A stretch of 64,000 nucleotides of DNA from assembly GCF_000025625.1 (NCBI RefSeq), contig NC_013922.1, positions 1,426,001 through 1,490,000 of the forward strand. Direction: 5' to 3'. Below are positions 1 through 8,435 of the stretch, piece after piece. Every line of letters begins with the position of its first letter. Position 1 is the first letter of the stretch. A model generated the notes under the pieces. The model saw only the letters and a list, made by a program, of their open reading frames with translations. It did not search any database and had not been told where the DNA came from. The position numbers and the translations under genes are program-made. This DNA comes from Natrialba magadii ATCC 43099 (lineage in GTDB: Archaea > Halobacteriota > Halobacteria > Halobacteriales > Natrialbaceae).

Positions 1-233
1 GTCTGCGTGTAGACGTCGTGGTTGAACTCCTCACCGTGGGAGACGGTGTGGATCGCGTCGACGCCCTCGCGGTTGAGCTTCTCCGCGAAATTGTCGACGG
101 GGCCGCTGATGACAGCGAGATGGAGGTCGCCGCCGGTGTCGTCTGCAAGCTGGCGGCCTGCGGTGATGATTTCGTAGCTCACGTCGCGCAGGTCGCCACG
201 GCGGTGGTCCGTGACTGCGAGGACGTCGCTCAT
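1..233 (-). CDS. etfA: Electron transfer flavoprotein alpha subunit (5' part only)
   Basis: Only the first 77 codons lie in the window; the gene runs off the left edge. The reading frame starts MSDVLAVTDHRRGDLRDVSY, a typical N-terminus of haloarchaeal ETF alpha subunits. ETF is a heterodimeric FAD carrier that passes electrons from acyl-CoA and other dehydrogenases to an ETF:quinone oxidoreductase; the alpha subunit binds FAD through its C-terminal part, which is outside the window. The start codon overlaps the stop codon of etfB (ATGA), so the two subunits are translationally coupled in one operon. Confidence 0.88.
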   Translation of the reverse strand, partial: MSDVLAVTDHRRGDLRDVSYEIITAGRQLADDTGGDLHLAVISGPVDNFAEKLNREGVDAIHTVSHGEEFNHDVYTQ

Positions 234-1021
234 TGTGCCACCCCCTTGTCGCGGAGCAGTTCACCCAGCTCTGCAGCCGTCTCGTCGGCGCTGCCTTCCC
301 AGACGGTGACGTCGCTCTCGCTTTCTGGTTCGTACATGTCGGTGAGTTCCAGGTCGGAATCGACGGCGCTCTCGTCGACACCGAGGTCGGCGAGGCTCTT
401 CACGTCGAGTTCCTTGCGCTGGGCCTGACGGATGCCGCGCAGGCTCGCGTAGCGTGGTTCGTTGATACCGGTCTGGATCGTGAGTGCGGCCGGCAGCTCG
501 ATGTCCGTGAGCTCCTCGACACCGCCCTCGAGTTCGCGTCGAACCGAGGCGGTGTCGCCGTCGAACTCGTGCTCGAGGTGGTTGACGACGGCACCCCACT
601 GATAGCCGATCTCTTCAGCGAGGGCAACGCCCGTCGCGCCAAAGCTGTCGTCGCCGGCCTGAACGCCGGTCAGGACGAGGTCTGGGTCCTCTTCTTCGAC
701 GACGGCACTGAGGATTTCCGTCTTCGCGTTGACGTCGAGCAGGTCGACGCCTTCGAGGGAGTCGTCCCAGACGCGAACCGCGCGGTCTGCGCCCTTCGCA
801 AGGGCCTGACGGATGGTCTGTTCACAGTCTTCGGGGCCGATTGTAACCGTGACAACTTCGTCGGCGACGCCAGCTTCCTGGAGCTGAACGGCCTCTTCGA
901 CGGCGTAATCGTCCCACTCGTTGAGATCTGCACCGAGGTACTGATCTGCGATTTCAGTACCGTCGATTTCGAACTCGTCTTCGACGGTCGCAACTTCTTT
1001 GACCGTAACGAGGATTTTCAT
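230..1021 (-). CDS. etfB: Electron transfer flavoprotein beta subunit
   Basis: A 263-residue protein of normal family length. It begins MKILVTVKEVATVEDEF and carries the ETF-beta signature region near residues 165-200 (VRRELEGGVEE, then LPAALTIQTGINEPRYAS), which packs on the alpha subunit and binds AMP in characterised ETFs. It is the first gene of the etfBA operon. The ATG at 1021 follows a TATA-like box by about 28 bases, so the transcript is probably leaderless. Its partner dehydrogenases are not in the window, so the electron donor cannot be named. Confidence 0.93.
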   Translation of the reverse strand: MKILVTVKEVATVEDEFEIDGTEIADQYLGADLNEWDDYAVEEAVQLQEAGVADEVVTVTIGPEDCEQTIRQALAKGADRAVRVWDDSLEGVDLLDVNAKTEILSAVVEEEDPDLVLTGVQAGDDSFGATGVALAEEIGYQWGAVVNHLEHEFDGDTASVRRELEGGVEELTDIELPAALTIQTGINEPRYASLRGIRQAQRKELDVKSLADLGVDESAVDSDLELTDMYEPESESDVTVWEGSADETAAELGELLRDKGVAQ

Positions 1022-1045
1022 CGTTCGTCACTCGTACGTCACACC

Positions 1046-1059
1046 CGTAAACGTTTTCG
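1046..1059 (-). promoter_or_regulatory. Promoter of etfBA
   Basis: On the minus strand the sequence reads CGAAAACGTTTACG, a purine-rich BRE followed by a TATA-like core. It sits about 25-30 bases before the etfB ATG, the spacing expected for a leaderless haloarchaeal transcript. Confidence 0.55.
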
Positions 1060-1242
1060 AAACGCACAGTATTGGACTCTCCGTTCAACTGATAGTTCGG
1101 GTGGTGTCGGTTTTGCACTGAACCTGGAGATAGTGGGAGCAATCGATCAAAGACGGGGTGTGAAGGCGGAGAAAACGCACAGTGACTGGTCAGCAAGAGT
1201 GGCGAAGAACGGCCGTTTGTACCGGTTTCGCGCGTACAAGAC

Positions 1243-1255
1243 GGAAACGGTTTAA
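1243..1255 (+). promoter_or_regulatory. Promoter of the TRAM-domain gene
   Basis: GAAACGGTTTAAC is a BRE/TATA-like element centred about 28 bases upstream of the ATG at 1279, which fits a leaderless transcript. Confidence 0.55.
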
Positions 1256-1278
1256 CGACACCGCCGGTAGTACACCGT

Positions 1279-1794
1279 ATGGCAGACTGTCCACTGGCCG
1301 ACGATTGTCCGAGCTATTCAGCGCGAATCTCGGGGATGGGGTGTCAACACTACGGCGACCGCGGCGGCAAGGAGTGGTGTCAACACTACAACCAGCCGAT
1401 CGAGGACCTGAAAACGCAGCCGGTCAAGTCCGGCGAGGAGGTTGTTATCGACGTCGTCGACATGCACGAAAGCGGCGCTGGCGTCGGGCGAACCGAAGAC
1501 GGGTTCATCGTGATGGTCGACGGCGTACTCCCCGAAGCACGGGCGCGCGTCGAAATCACCCGCGTCCACAGCAATCACGCGCGTGCAAAAGAACTCGAAT
1601 TACTCCCGATGGACGAGGACGAAGGCGAAGCGGAAGACGACACGGCGGACGCCGATGCCGATGCCGATGCCGCTGCGGACGAGAGCGACAGCGACGATGC
1701 GGACGCTGACGCCGAAACGGACGACGAATCCAACACCGGTCGGGCATCGAGACGCGAACGCCTCGGAAGTCGCGAGAACTTCTGGGGGAACTGA
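1279..1794 (+). CDS. TRAM-domain RNA-binding protein with N-terminal cysteine cluster
   Basis: A 171-residue protein. Residues 4-35 contain several cysteines (CPLADDC, then GCQHYGDRGG, then WCQHY), suggesting a small metal-binding knob. Residues about 50-110 form a TRAM domain (VKSGEEVVIDVVDMHESGAGVGR, then GFIVMVDG), an OB-fold RNA-binding module also found in tRNA-modifying enzymes. The remaining C-terminus is an acidic Asp/Ala/Glu tail with a DADADADA run encoded by a 6-bp repeat. Stand-alone TRAM proteins are common in archaea and are thought to act as RNA chaperones. No catalytic domain is attached here. Confidence 0.82.
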   Translation: MADCPLADDCPSYSARISGMGCQHYGDRGGKEWCQHYNQPIEDLKTQPVKSGEEVVIDVVDMHESGAGVGRTEDGFIVMVDGVLPEARARVEITRVHSNHARAKELELLPMDEDEGEAEDDTADADADADAAADESDSDDADADAETDDESNTGRASRRERLGSRENFWGN

Positions 1795-2232
1795 TCGACA
1801 CGATCACTCGAGACCCCCAACGTCTCGAGGGATCGGCCGTCGGTACCTGGACAGTCGTGCGGCCGTCGATTTGCTTTTTCCTGTTCTGATCGGTGTCTGC
1901 TGTTGTGCCCGTTTGATCCCCTTCGAACACACTCGTAGCCGCTCGCACACAGCGCTTGCAGCACGAGCGACCGGGAGAGCTTTCATCCTTCCCCCCGCTA
2001 GTAATTATCGTATGAGTAGGCGCGTGCAGAGAACAGCGGACCGCACGACGGAGCGACGAGCGGAACGACGGGAGTGGGACGCGCCCGGTGAGGCGACGAC
2101 TGGGACGAGACCACAGACAGTCCGCCGGCCATCGAGCGGCGGGCCACGCGAACGATGTACCGGGTGTGCGAAGACGAGGCGTAGCAGTCAGCAGGGGACG
2201 CAGCGACACAACAGCGGGTGGTCGGGGTGTCC
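1795..2232 (+). other. Intergenic region without a clear gene
   Basis: About 440 bases between the TRAM gene and the Tfx-like gene. A TATA-like AGTAATTATCG lies at about 1999-2009, immediately followed by an ATG, and an arginine-rich frame runs from there into the Tfx gene. Its composition looks like off-frame translation, so I do not call it a gene; the segment may be a long leader for the Tfx-like gene. Confidence 0.4.
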
Positions 2233-2697
2233 ATGATCGACGACGTCGAGGAACTGCTCGCCGAGATCGGGTTCGAAGCCGAGACGAGCGTACTCACGAA
2301 TCGGCAGGCGCAGGTGCTCGCCCTGCGCGAGCGCGACACTTCCCAGGCCGACATCGCCGACGCACTCGGGACCTCCCGCGCGAACGTCTCTTCGATCGAG
2401 GCCAGCGCCCGCGAAAACGTCGAGAAAGCCCGCGAAACGGTCGCCTTTGCCGAGGCGCTTCGCGCTCCCGTCCGGGTCCGCGTTCCCGCTGGAACCGACC
2501 TCTACGACGTGCCGAACCTCGTCTACGACGCCTGTGACGACGCCGGCGTCAAGGTCGACCACACCGCCCCGGATCTGATGAAAGTTGTCAGCGACGCCGC
2601 CGGCGCTGCCGTCTCCGGTCGCGAGATTGCCGCTCCGATCGTCGTCGGCGTCACCTCCGAGGGTGTGGTTCGGGTTCGTCATCAGGACCGCGATTGA
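2233..2697 (+). CDS. Tfx-family DNA-binding transcriptional regulator
   Basis: A 154-residue protein. The N-terminal third is a helix-turn-helix of the sigma-70 region 4/LuxR type (LTNRQAQVLALRERDTSQAD, then IADALGTSRANVSSIEASAREN). The C-terminal part, about residues 80-150, matches the Tfx-type domain (VRVPAGTDLYDVPNLVYDAC, then GREIAAPIVVGVTSEG). Tfx was first described as an activator of the molybdenum formylmethanofuran dehydrogenase operon in a methanogen; haloarchaeal paralogues have unknown targets. ATG 2233 is preferred over an in-frame GTG at 2218 because the homologous part starts at the ATG. The SDR gene downstream is 140 bases away, so it is probably not co-regulated. Confidence 0.82.
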   Translation: MIDDVEELLAEIGFEAETSVLTNRQAQVLALRERDTSQADIADALGTSRANVSSIEASARENVEKARETVAFAEALRAPVRVRVPAGTDLYDVPNLVYDACDDAGVKVDHTAPDLMKVVSDAAGAAVSGREIAAPIVVGVTSEGVVRVRHQDRD

Positions 2698-2838
2698 CAT
2701 GCTGGTGTGTGACAGGAGGGCACAGCAAGTCTGGCCGCACGCACAAGGCCACTTCACAGACCAACTCGCAACTTTCTGTCGCTCACAGTCGCCGGTCGTG
2801 CCCCGAACGATTTGGTCTCCGACGTGGTTCGACTGCCT

Positions 2839-3624
2839 ATGAACCTCGACCTCGACGGTAACGCAGCACTGGTTACCGCCTCCTCGAGTGGCCTTGGACT
2901 CGCGAGCGCGACGACCCTCGCCTCGGAGGGCGCACACGTCACTATCTGCGGGCGCGACCCCGACCGACTTGCGGCCGCCCGCGACGACCTCGCCGACGCG
3001 GGGTCGGGCGAGGTCCTCGCACTCGAGTGCGACCTCACGGATCCGAACGAGATCTCCCGACTGGTGAGTCGGACGGTCGACGAGTTCGGCGGCCTTGACC
3101 ACCTCGTGACCTCCGCGGGTGGACCGCCGAGTACGACGTTTCTGGAGACGGACGAACAGGACTGGTATCAGGCGTACGACCTGCTTGTGATGAGCGTCGT
3201 CTGGATCGTCGAAGAGGTTCACGCGCACCTACTCGAGTCCGATGTGGGCTCGATCACCTGTATCACCTCGACGACGGTGCAGGAGGTAACCGACGGGCTG
3301 GTGCTGTCGAACTCGGTTCGGCGGGCCGTCGTCGGCCTCGTGAAAACGATTTCGCGCGAGTTCGCGCCGGAGATACGGGCCAACGCGGTTATGCCGGGGA
3401 CCATCGAGACACCGCGAATCGAGGAACTCGTCGAGGCGGGTGTCGAGCGCGGCACGTACGCAGACTACGATGCGGGCATCACCGAACTCGCGGCCGAAAT
3501 CCCACTGGAGCGGCTGGGTGAGCCAGCCGAGTTCGGCGACGTGGTCGCGTTTCTCGCGAGTTCACGAGCGAGTTTCGTGAACGGCGCGTCGGTGCCAATC
3601 GACGGCGGCCTGTTGCGGAGTTGA
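2839..3624 (+). CDS. SDR-family oxidoreductase-like protein with altered catalytic motif
   Basis: A 261-residue Rossmann-fold protein of classical SDR length. Residues 8-20 carry the nucleotide-binding loop (VTASSSGLGLAS), residues about 90-95 the structural motif in the form TSAGG, and the C-terminus the usual PGTIETPR and SFVNGASVPIDGG segments. The active-site YxxxK is not present: the aligned stretch reads LSNSVRRAVVGLVK, so Tyr and Lys are replaced by Ser and Arg. Such a protein may use a different mechanism or act as a binding protein; the substrate is unknown. The ATG at 2839 is preferred to a TTG 27 bases upstream. Confidence 0.8.
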   Translation: MNLDLDGNAALVTASSSGLGLASATTLASEGAHVTICGRDPDRLAAARDDLADAGSGEVLALECDLTDPNEISRLVSRTVDEFGGLDHLVTSAGGPPSTTFLETDEQDWYQAYDLLVMSVVWIVEEVHAHLLESDVGSITCITSTTVQEVTDGLVLSNSVRRAVVGLVKTISREFAPEIRANAVMPGTIETPRIEELVEAGVERGTYADYDAGITELAAEIPLERLGEPAEFGDVVAFLASSRASFVNGASVPIDGGLLRS

Positions 3625-3678
3625 TGCGAGAGGGGCTGAACCGTAACGCTCTCGGTCGCCCTCCAGCGACTGGCTCGT

Positions 3679-4683
3679 GTGTACCGCCCGGTCCAGTTCG
3701 CCGGCTTCCTCGCTCTCCTCGCGACACCCGCCGTGTTGCTCGCCAGCGTCCACGCCGTGCCGCCTGCCCTCCAGAGCGGGACGTACAGTCCCCTCCTCGG
3801 GGCGTACAGTCTCCAGCTCGGTACGTACAGCCTCCAGCTCGGTATCGGTCTCGTCGGCGCGGTCGCGGTCGTCGCTGAACGAAACCGTTCTTTCAGCCCC
3901 GACTCCCTGGAATCTGGCACATTCGACCAAACTGACGCCACGAACGCGCTCGCTGTCACTGCCGGCGCAGTCGTCACCTACGGCGCGAGCGTCTTCGCCG
4001 ATCTCGGCCCGGTACTCGCCTCTGCGCTCGTCGGCCTCCTCGCTGGACTCGCCCTCCCGCGCGTCGCCGTTCCCGTCTACTGTGGCTCCTTCGTCGGAAT
4101 GGCCTCCCCGTCCGTGTTCCCCGGACTCGAGTACGTCGCCGTCGCCGGCGCGATTGCTGGGCTCGCGTACGTCGCCACGACCGCCACGTTCGGTGGCGTC
4201 GGCGGGAAACTCGGGACCATCGCACTCTTTGGGTGCGTGGCGGCCGTCGCGCTGACCGGACTCGAGTACGGCTCGCCGAGCGCGCCCGCCTGGGAATCCC
4301 TCCAGTTCGTCGTCCCGGTCGCCGTCGTGAGCGCAGTTGCAACCGTCCTGCTGAGTCTGGAACTCGAGTTGGGGCCGGTCGTGGGCTCGGGGCTCGTCGG
4401 CGTCGGTGCCGGCCTTGGGTTTCCGCTCGTGCTCCCGGGCGAACTCGGCGCGACGCTCGCCGCGGTCGCGTTCTGTGCCTCCTTCGTCGGGATGTCGAGC
4501 CCCGAGCGGTTGCCGATAGGCCACGTCGCAGCGGCTGGCGCGCTCTGCGGACTCGTGTACCTCGCCGTGACGCCGGCGCTGACGGGTGCTGGTGGCAAAC
4601 TCGGAACGATCGCGTTCATCTCTTGTGTCGCACTGGTCGGGCTGGACGAACTGTCCGATGCAGTAGGAACGCGACGTCGATGA
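3679..4683 (+). CDS. Integral membrane protein with internal duplication, unknown function
   Basis: A 334-residue, very hydrophobic protein with about 8-10 predicted membrane segments; start GTG (MYRPVQFAG). Two homologous halves are evident: one around residues 120-190 with SFVGMASPSVFPGLEYV and GGVGGKLGTIAL, the other around residues 255-325 with SFVGMSSPERLPIGHV and GAGGKLGTIAF. Each repeat thus has an S-F-V-G-M-x-S-P loop and a G-G-K-L-G-T-I motif, as in inverted-repeat transporters. A short tandem repeat (LGAYSLQLGTYSLQLG) lies near residue 40. I do not recognise a named family. It sits 55 bases after the SDR gene on the same strand, so they may be co-transcribed. Confidence 0.7.
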   Translation: MYRPVQFAGFLALLATPAVLLASVHAVPPALQSGTYSPLLGAYSLQLGTYSLQLGIGLVGAVAVVAERNRSFSPDSLESGTFDQTDATNALAVTAGAVVTYGASVFADLGPVLASALVGLLAGLALPRVAVPVYCGSFVGMASPSVFPGLEYVAVAGAIAGLAYVATTATFGGVGGKLGTIALFGCVAAVALTGLEYGSPSAPAWESLQFVVPVAVVSAVATVLLSLELELGPVVGSGLVGVGAGLGFPLVLPGELGATLAAVAFCASFVGMSSPERLPIGHVAAAGALCGLVYLAVTPALTGAGGKLGTIAFISCVALVGLDELSDAVGTRRR

Positions 4684-4740
4684 CTCCGCCGACACCGTGG
4701 ACTCCGAGACTTCAACGAGTGCGATGACCGCGAAAACGGT

Positions 4741-5577
4741 TCAGTCCGCCGAGATCTGGCACGTCCCGTCGTAGGAGACGTCCTCGACCGACTCGATTGC
4801 TGGCTCGTCGCCACAGACCGGACACGCCGGGTTCGGTCGAACGTCCACCGTCTCAAACGTCATATCCATTGCGTCGTAGAGCAGCAGGCGGCCCTCGAGT
4901 AGGTCGCCCTTGCCGAGCAGGTACTTGACGGCCTCGGTGGCCTGGATGCAGCCGACGGTGCCGGGGAGGACGCCGAGCACGCCAGTCGTCGCACAGTCGG
5001 GGACGGTACCGGGTTCGGGCGCTTCGGGGAAGAGACACCGGTAACACGGCCGCTCAGCGTCGCCGCCCCGCTCGTTCGTGAACGTCGTTACCTGCCCCTC
5101 GAAGCGGTAGATTGCACCGTGACAGAGCGGCGTCTCCGTGAGTACGCAGTGGTCGTTGAGCAGATAGCGCGTCGCGAAGTTGTCGCTCGCGTCGAGGACG
5201 AGGTCGTAGTCAGAAACGAGTTCGTCCACGTTGTCGGCGGTGAGGCGTGTCTCGTGGGCGTCGACGTCGATGTCAGGGTTGAGCGCCGAAACGTAGTCTG
5301 CCGCGCTCTCGACTTTCGGCCGGCCCACGTCCTCATCGCGGTGGACGATCTGGCGTTGCAGATTCGAGCGCTCGACCACGTCGTCGTCGACGATACCGAG
5401 GCGGCCGACACCCGCCGCAGCGAGGTACTGAATCGCCGGTGCACCCAGTCCGCCCGCGCCGACGACGAGGATGCGTCCCTCGAGGAGCCGTTGCTGTCCC
5501 TCGGGACCGATTTCGTCCATGATTACGTGTCTCGAGTAGCGATCGAGTTGGGTCGCATCGAGGCGCAGGTCGCTCAT
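4741..5577 (-). CDS. ubaA: SAMP-activating E1-like enzyme UbaA (ThiF/MoeB/HesA family)
   Basis: A 278-residue adenylyltransferase of the E1 superfamily. The Rossmann loop is VVGAGGLGAPAIQYL (residues 37-51), followed by the ATP-binding RSNLQRQ segment. A zinc site is formed by CYRC (about residue 180) and CPVCG near the C-terminus. The likely catalytic cysteine is in PDCATTGVLG. In Haloferax the single E1 UbaA adenylates the C-terminal GlyGly of ubiquitin-like SAMPs, serving both protein conjugation (sampylation) and sulfur transfer for molybdopterin and tRNA thiolation. No SAMP gene is adjacent. The gene is divergent from a zinc microprotein gene, with about 200 bases between them. Confidence 0.9.
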   Translation of the reverse strand: MSDLRLDATQLDRYSRHVIMDEIGPEGQQRLLEGRILVVGAGGLGAPAIQYLAAAGVGRLGIVDDDVVERSNLQRQIVHRDEDVGRPKVESAADYVSALNPDIDVDAHETRLTADNVDELVSDYDLVLDASDNFATRYLLNDHCVLTETPLCHGAIYRFEGQVTTFTNERGGDAERPCYRCLFPEAPEPGTVPDCATTGVLGVLPGTVGCIQATEAVKYLLGKGDLLEGRLLLYDAMDMTFETVDVRPNPACPVCGDEPAIESVEDVSYDGTCQISAD

Positions 5578-5748
5578 GCTCGCTGATTGGGGCGAGAGCG
5601 AGAAAAAGCCGCGGGTCGGGAACCAGTAGATTGACGGTTCATAGACAAAGCCCCGTGGTACTGATCAATTGTGGACTCCGCCGCCAGAACAGATCAGGTA
5701 TCGGTACTGTTTCCCAAAGAGACGGCAGGATCTTCACCGACCCCACCA

Positions 5749-5754
5749 CTTAAG
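5749..5754 (+). promoter_or_regulatory. TATA box of the zinc microprotein gene at 5779
   Basis: CTTAAG lies 25-30 bases upstream of the ATG at 5779. An upstream in-frame ATG at 5758 falls only a few bases after this box, where transcription would not yet have begun. This favours 5779 as the true, leaderless start. Confidence 0.55.
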
Positions 5755-5778
5755 ACCATGCATGTCTTTGTCACGCCT

Positions 5779-5964
5779 ATGGCATCCGCACCCAATGGTG
5801 CCGGCGACGATGTTTTCGATCAATTCCTCACTGACCGCGGTCACACCGTCGAACGACTCGACTGGGAGGTAGAGTATAACAAGAAACAGTGTCCCGAATG
5901 TAGCGGTCTCCACGACCTCTCCGCGAGTACCTGTACCGTCTGTGGGTGGGAGCCAACACGGTAG
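5779..5964 (+). CDS. Small zinc-ribbon protein, HVO_0416-like family
   Basis: A 61-residue protein starting MASAPNGAGDDVFDQFL. The C-terminal half has two CxxC knuckles (QCPECSG and CTVCGW) joined by LHDLSAST, forming one zinc ribbon after a conserved WEVEYNKKQ segment. It resembles the haloarchaeal zinc microprotein family named after HVO_0416; the family assignment is from memory of its motif. The function is unknown; such microproteins in haloarchaea often affect growth or regulation. The start at 5779 is chosen from promoter spacing; starting at 5758 would add MHVFVTP. Confidence 0.75.
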   Translation: MASAPNGAGDDVFDQFLTDRGHTVERLDWEVEYNKKQCPECSGLHDLSASTCTVCGWEPTR

Positions 5965-5990
5965 ACGACGATACCCGGCTACCGATTCCG

Positions 5991-5996
5991 TTTTTT
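5991..5996 (+). terminator. T-tract terminator after the zinc microprotein gene
   Basis: A run of six T follows the stop codon by 27 bases in otherwise mixed sequence. Archaeal RNA polymerase terminates at such T-tracts without needing a hairpin. Confidence 0.4.
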
Positions 5997-6242
5997 GACA
6001 GCACTAACCTGATCCGATAGCGGCGCCACTGTTGTGCGAGTCACTGGCTGGTTATCCTCTCGTTCCACTCCCTTGCTGGTCACCACTCCCAGCACCAGTG
6101 TCCCCGGAGATACCCACCCGAAACCCATGACGACGCGACACAGTCGTGGACAACCACTTCGGTGAGGCCCCGGTAATTTCCGCCGTTCGATGGCGATAGA
6201 ATTATAGTGTGGTCCGCCCCAACACGTCAATCGAGGATCATC

Positions 6243-6401
6243 ATGCCGGAATGCCAGAACTGTGGGAACTTCGTAACCGATGCATACGCTCGTGTCTTCA
6301 CGCCACGAGGAGTAGACGATCCGCGCGTCTGCCCGGAGTGTGAGGACAAGATCCGCGACGGTGCCGGCGTTCGAACCGCTCGGTCGTCGCGAAACACGTG
6401 A
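6243..6401 (+). CDS. Small zinc-binding protein (DUF7563-like)
   Basis: A 52-residue protein beginning MPECQNCGNFVTDAYARVF, with a second knuckle CPECEDKIRDGA. The two CxxC pairs form a compact zinc ribbon; the rest is a short basic tail. It resembles a widespread haloarchaeal family that I believe is DUF7563; the role is unknown. The ATG at 6243 is chosen because the CxxC motif follows directly. A TATA-like ATTATAG lies at 6201-6207, about 40 bases upstream, giving a short leader that includes a GAGG. It is the second zinc microprotein within 500 bases. Confidence 0.72.
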   Translation: MPECQNCGNFVTDAYARVFTPRGVDDPRVCPECEDKIRDGAGVRTARSSRNT

Positions 6402-6554
6402 TCCCGCTTCGTTCACCACGAACCGCCTGAATCGCCCGTCAGTCACCCCACCGTTTTCGAGCGACCAGACCGCCGACAGAGCCGACAGACAGTCCCTCTC
6501 GCGGTCGCGGAGAACCCACGTGACTTATGGGTGTCGCGGCCCTGAACAGGGATA

Positions 6555-8420
6555 ATGGCTACCACGGAGACGAAGGTGACCCGGTTGTTCGGTGGACCGG
6601 GAAGCGGGAAGACTACCGCGCTTCTCGACCACGTTGAAGAGATTCTAGAGCAGGACGACGTTACATTCCGGGACATCCTCGTCGTTTCCTATACGCGAGC
6701 AGCAGCACAGGAGATTCGCGAACGGCTGGCAGAGCGACTCGGCGAAAGTCCGCGTGCACTGCAGGGCAACGTCTGTACCATGCACGCAAAGGCGTACGAT
6801 CTTCTCGATCTCTCTCGAAGCGACGTTATCGGCGAATCCGACAAGGAAGAGTTTTGCGAAGAGTACGGACTCGAGTTCGAAGACGAGTACAGCGGGGCCG
6901 GCCGCCGGACCGCTCGCTCGACGACGATCGGAAACAAGATCATCGCAACGAGTCAGTGGCTCCAGCGAACCCGTCGAGACGTCACGGACTGGTACGACGT
7001 CCCGTTCCAGTGGGACGACGAGGAGGTTCGCCTCCCGCCGGAGATTGACGATCACGCCCAGGAGGGCAACAAGTACACGCCGACCTGGCCTTCTGATGAC
7101 GACCGGATCGACGTCCCAGAGGCAATCCGCGGCTGGCGCTCGTACAAAGGCGAACAGGGCAAGATCGGCTTCGCGGACATGCTCGAGCGAGTCAAGCAGC
7201 GTTCGCTGCTCCCGAGCGTCGACTACCTGGTGATCGACGAGTTTCAGGACATCACGACGCTGCAGTATGACGTCTACGAGGAGTGGAAACCCCACATGGA
7301 GCAGGTGCTGATCGCCGGCGACGACGACCAGGTCGTCTACTCCTGGCAGGGCGCAGATCCTGCCCTGCTGCTCGACGAGGAGGTCGACGAGGACATCATC
7401 CTGCCGAACTCCTACCGACTGCCCTCGAACGTCCTCAACGCGGTCAATCAAGAGATTCGTCACATCGAGCACCGAAAGGACAAGGACCTGAAACCGCGCA
7501 AGGAAGGCGGCGCAGTTGAGGCCCGGCGTAACGCCTCGATGCTCGACGTCGTCCGCATGGTTCGGCGCACGCTCGCCTCGGGCGACGGCACCATCATGAT
7601 TCTCTTCCGTGCGCGCTACCAGATGTTCCAGTTCATCGACGAGTTCATCACGGAAGGAGTGCCGTTCACGTCGCTGACGGACCAGCGGATGTGGACCGAC
7701 CGCCTCACCCAGTACGTCCGCGCCGTCGAAGCCATCGACCGCGGCGACGACGTGACTGGCCTGCAGGCTCGCCGCCTCGCAGACATGCTCCAGGAGTCGG
7801 CGTTCGGCACCAACGAGCGCGATGACCTGTTCGATACGATCGACGAGCGCCAGGAAGAGGCCGGTATCGACGACCTCCAGGAACTCATGATTCCCGCATC
7901 GGTCATCGAGGACCACGTGCCGTTCATGCCCGGCTCCGAGTCCGCGGCCGATATGGTTCGGAAGGTCACGAACTTTCAGAAGAAGAGCGTCCGCGCGTAC
8001 TTCGCCATCGGCGAGTACACCCGAATGGACACCGACCGCGTCCGCGTCGGCACGATCCACTCCGCGAAGGGTCGTGAAGCAGACCACGTCATCGTCGGCA
8101 CCGACCTGACCGAGAAGGTCGTCGAGCAGATGGTCGCGACGGTCGACGATCCGACGAACGTCCCTGGCGTCGAGGAGTTCACCAAGACCACCTCGCCCGT
8201 TCCCGTCCTGACGGACAACGAGCGACGTGTTTTCTACGTCGGTATGTCCCGCGCCCGCGAACGACTCGTGATGCTCGAGAACCTGGTCGACGGCGCACCG
8301 ACGCTGCCGATCGACGTTCTGCTCCACAACGAACTCACCGAGACGCCACTCGAGGACCTCATCGAGGACGCCCAGCAGGCCGCGGAGGGCGGCGAGGAAC
8401 TCGAGGCCGAAGCGCCCTGA
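6555..8420 (+). CDS. UvrD/PcrA-type superfamily 1 DNA helicase
   Basis: A 621-residue ATP-dependent helicase. Walker A is GGPGSGKTT (residues 13-21), motif Ia follows at VVSYTRAAAQEIRERL, Walker B/motif II is VIDEFQD near residue 227, motif III is AGDDDQVVYSWQGA, motif V VGTIHSAKGREADHVIV and motif VI VFYVGMSRARERLVM. All SF1A motifs are intact, so it should be an active 3'-5' translocase. It is shorter than bacterial UvrD (about 720), mainly through smaller 1B/2B insertions. Haloarchaea carry such proteins as general repair helicases. A TATA-like GACTTATGG lies about 30 bases before the ATG. The next gene begins 15 bases after its stop, so the two form an operon. Confidence 0.9.
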   Translation: MATTETKVTRLFGGPGSGKTTALLDHVEEILEQDDVTFRDILVVSYTRAAAQEIRERLAERLGESPRALQGNVCTMHAKAYDLLDLSRSDVIGESDKEEFCEEYGLEFEDEYSGAGRRTARSTTIGNKIIATSQWLQRTRRDVTDWYDVPFQWDDEEVRLPPEIDDHAQEGNKYTPTWPSDDDRIDVPEAIRGWRSYKGEQGKIGFADMLERVKQRSLLPSVDYLVIDEFQDITTLQYDVYEEWKPHMEQVLIAGDDDQVVYSWQGADPALLLDEEVDEDIILPNSYRLPSNVLNAVNQEIRHIEHRKDKDLKPRKEGGAVEARRNASMLDVVRMVRRTLASGDGTIMILFRARYQMFQFIDEFITEGVPFTSLTDQRMWTDRLTQYVRAVEAIDRGDDVTGLQARRLADMLQESAFGTNERDDLFDTIDERQEEAGIDDLQELMIPASVIEDHVPFMPGSESAADMVRKVTNFQKKSVRAYFAIGEYTRMDTDRVRVGTIHSAKGREADHVIVGTDLTEKVVEQMVATVDDPTNVPGVEEFTKTTSPVPVLTDNERRVFYVGMSRARERLVMLENLVDGAPTLPIDVLLHNELTETPLEDLIEDAQQAAEGGEELEAEAP

Positions 8421-8435
8421 GCCTGCGAGGCGACT

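Noticed and set aside
233-1255. A 340-codon open frame on the plus strand over etfB
   Set aside because: It is antisense to a clear etfB gene. Long shadow frames are expected in GC-rich DNA, and its translation shows no domain.
2010-2236. Arg-rich frame following a TATA-like sequence
   Set aside because: Its composition (very Arg/Thr-rich) is unlike haloarchaeal proteins and it overlaps the start of the Tfx-like gene; more likely leader or spacer DNA.
6645-8327. A 560-codon frame antisense to the helicase
   Set aside because: The helicase on the other strand has all SF1 motifs. The antisense translation is a composition artefact rich in Val/Asp/Leu.
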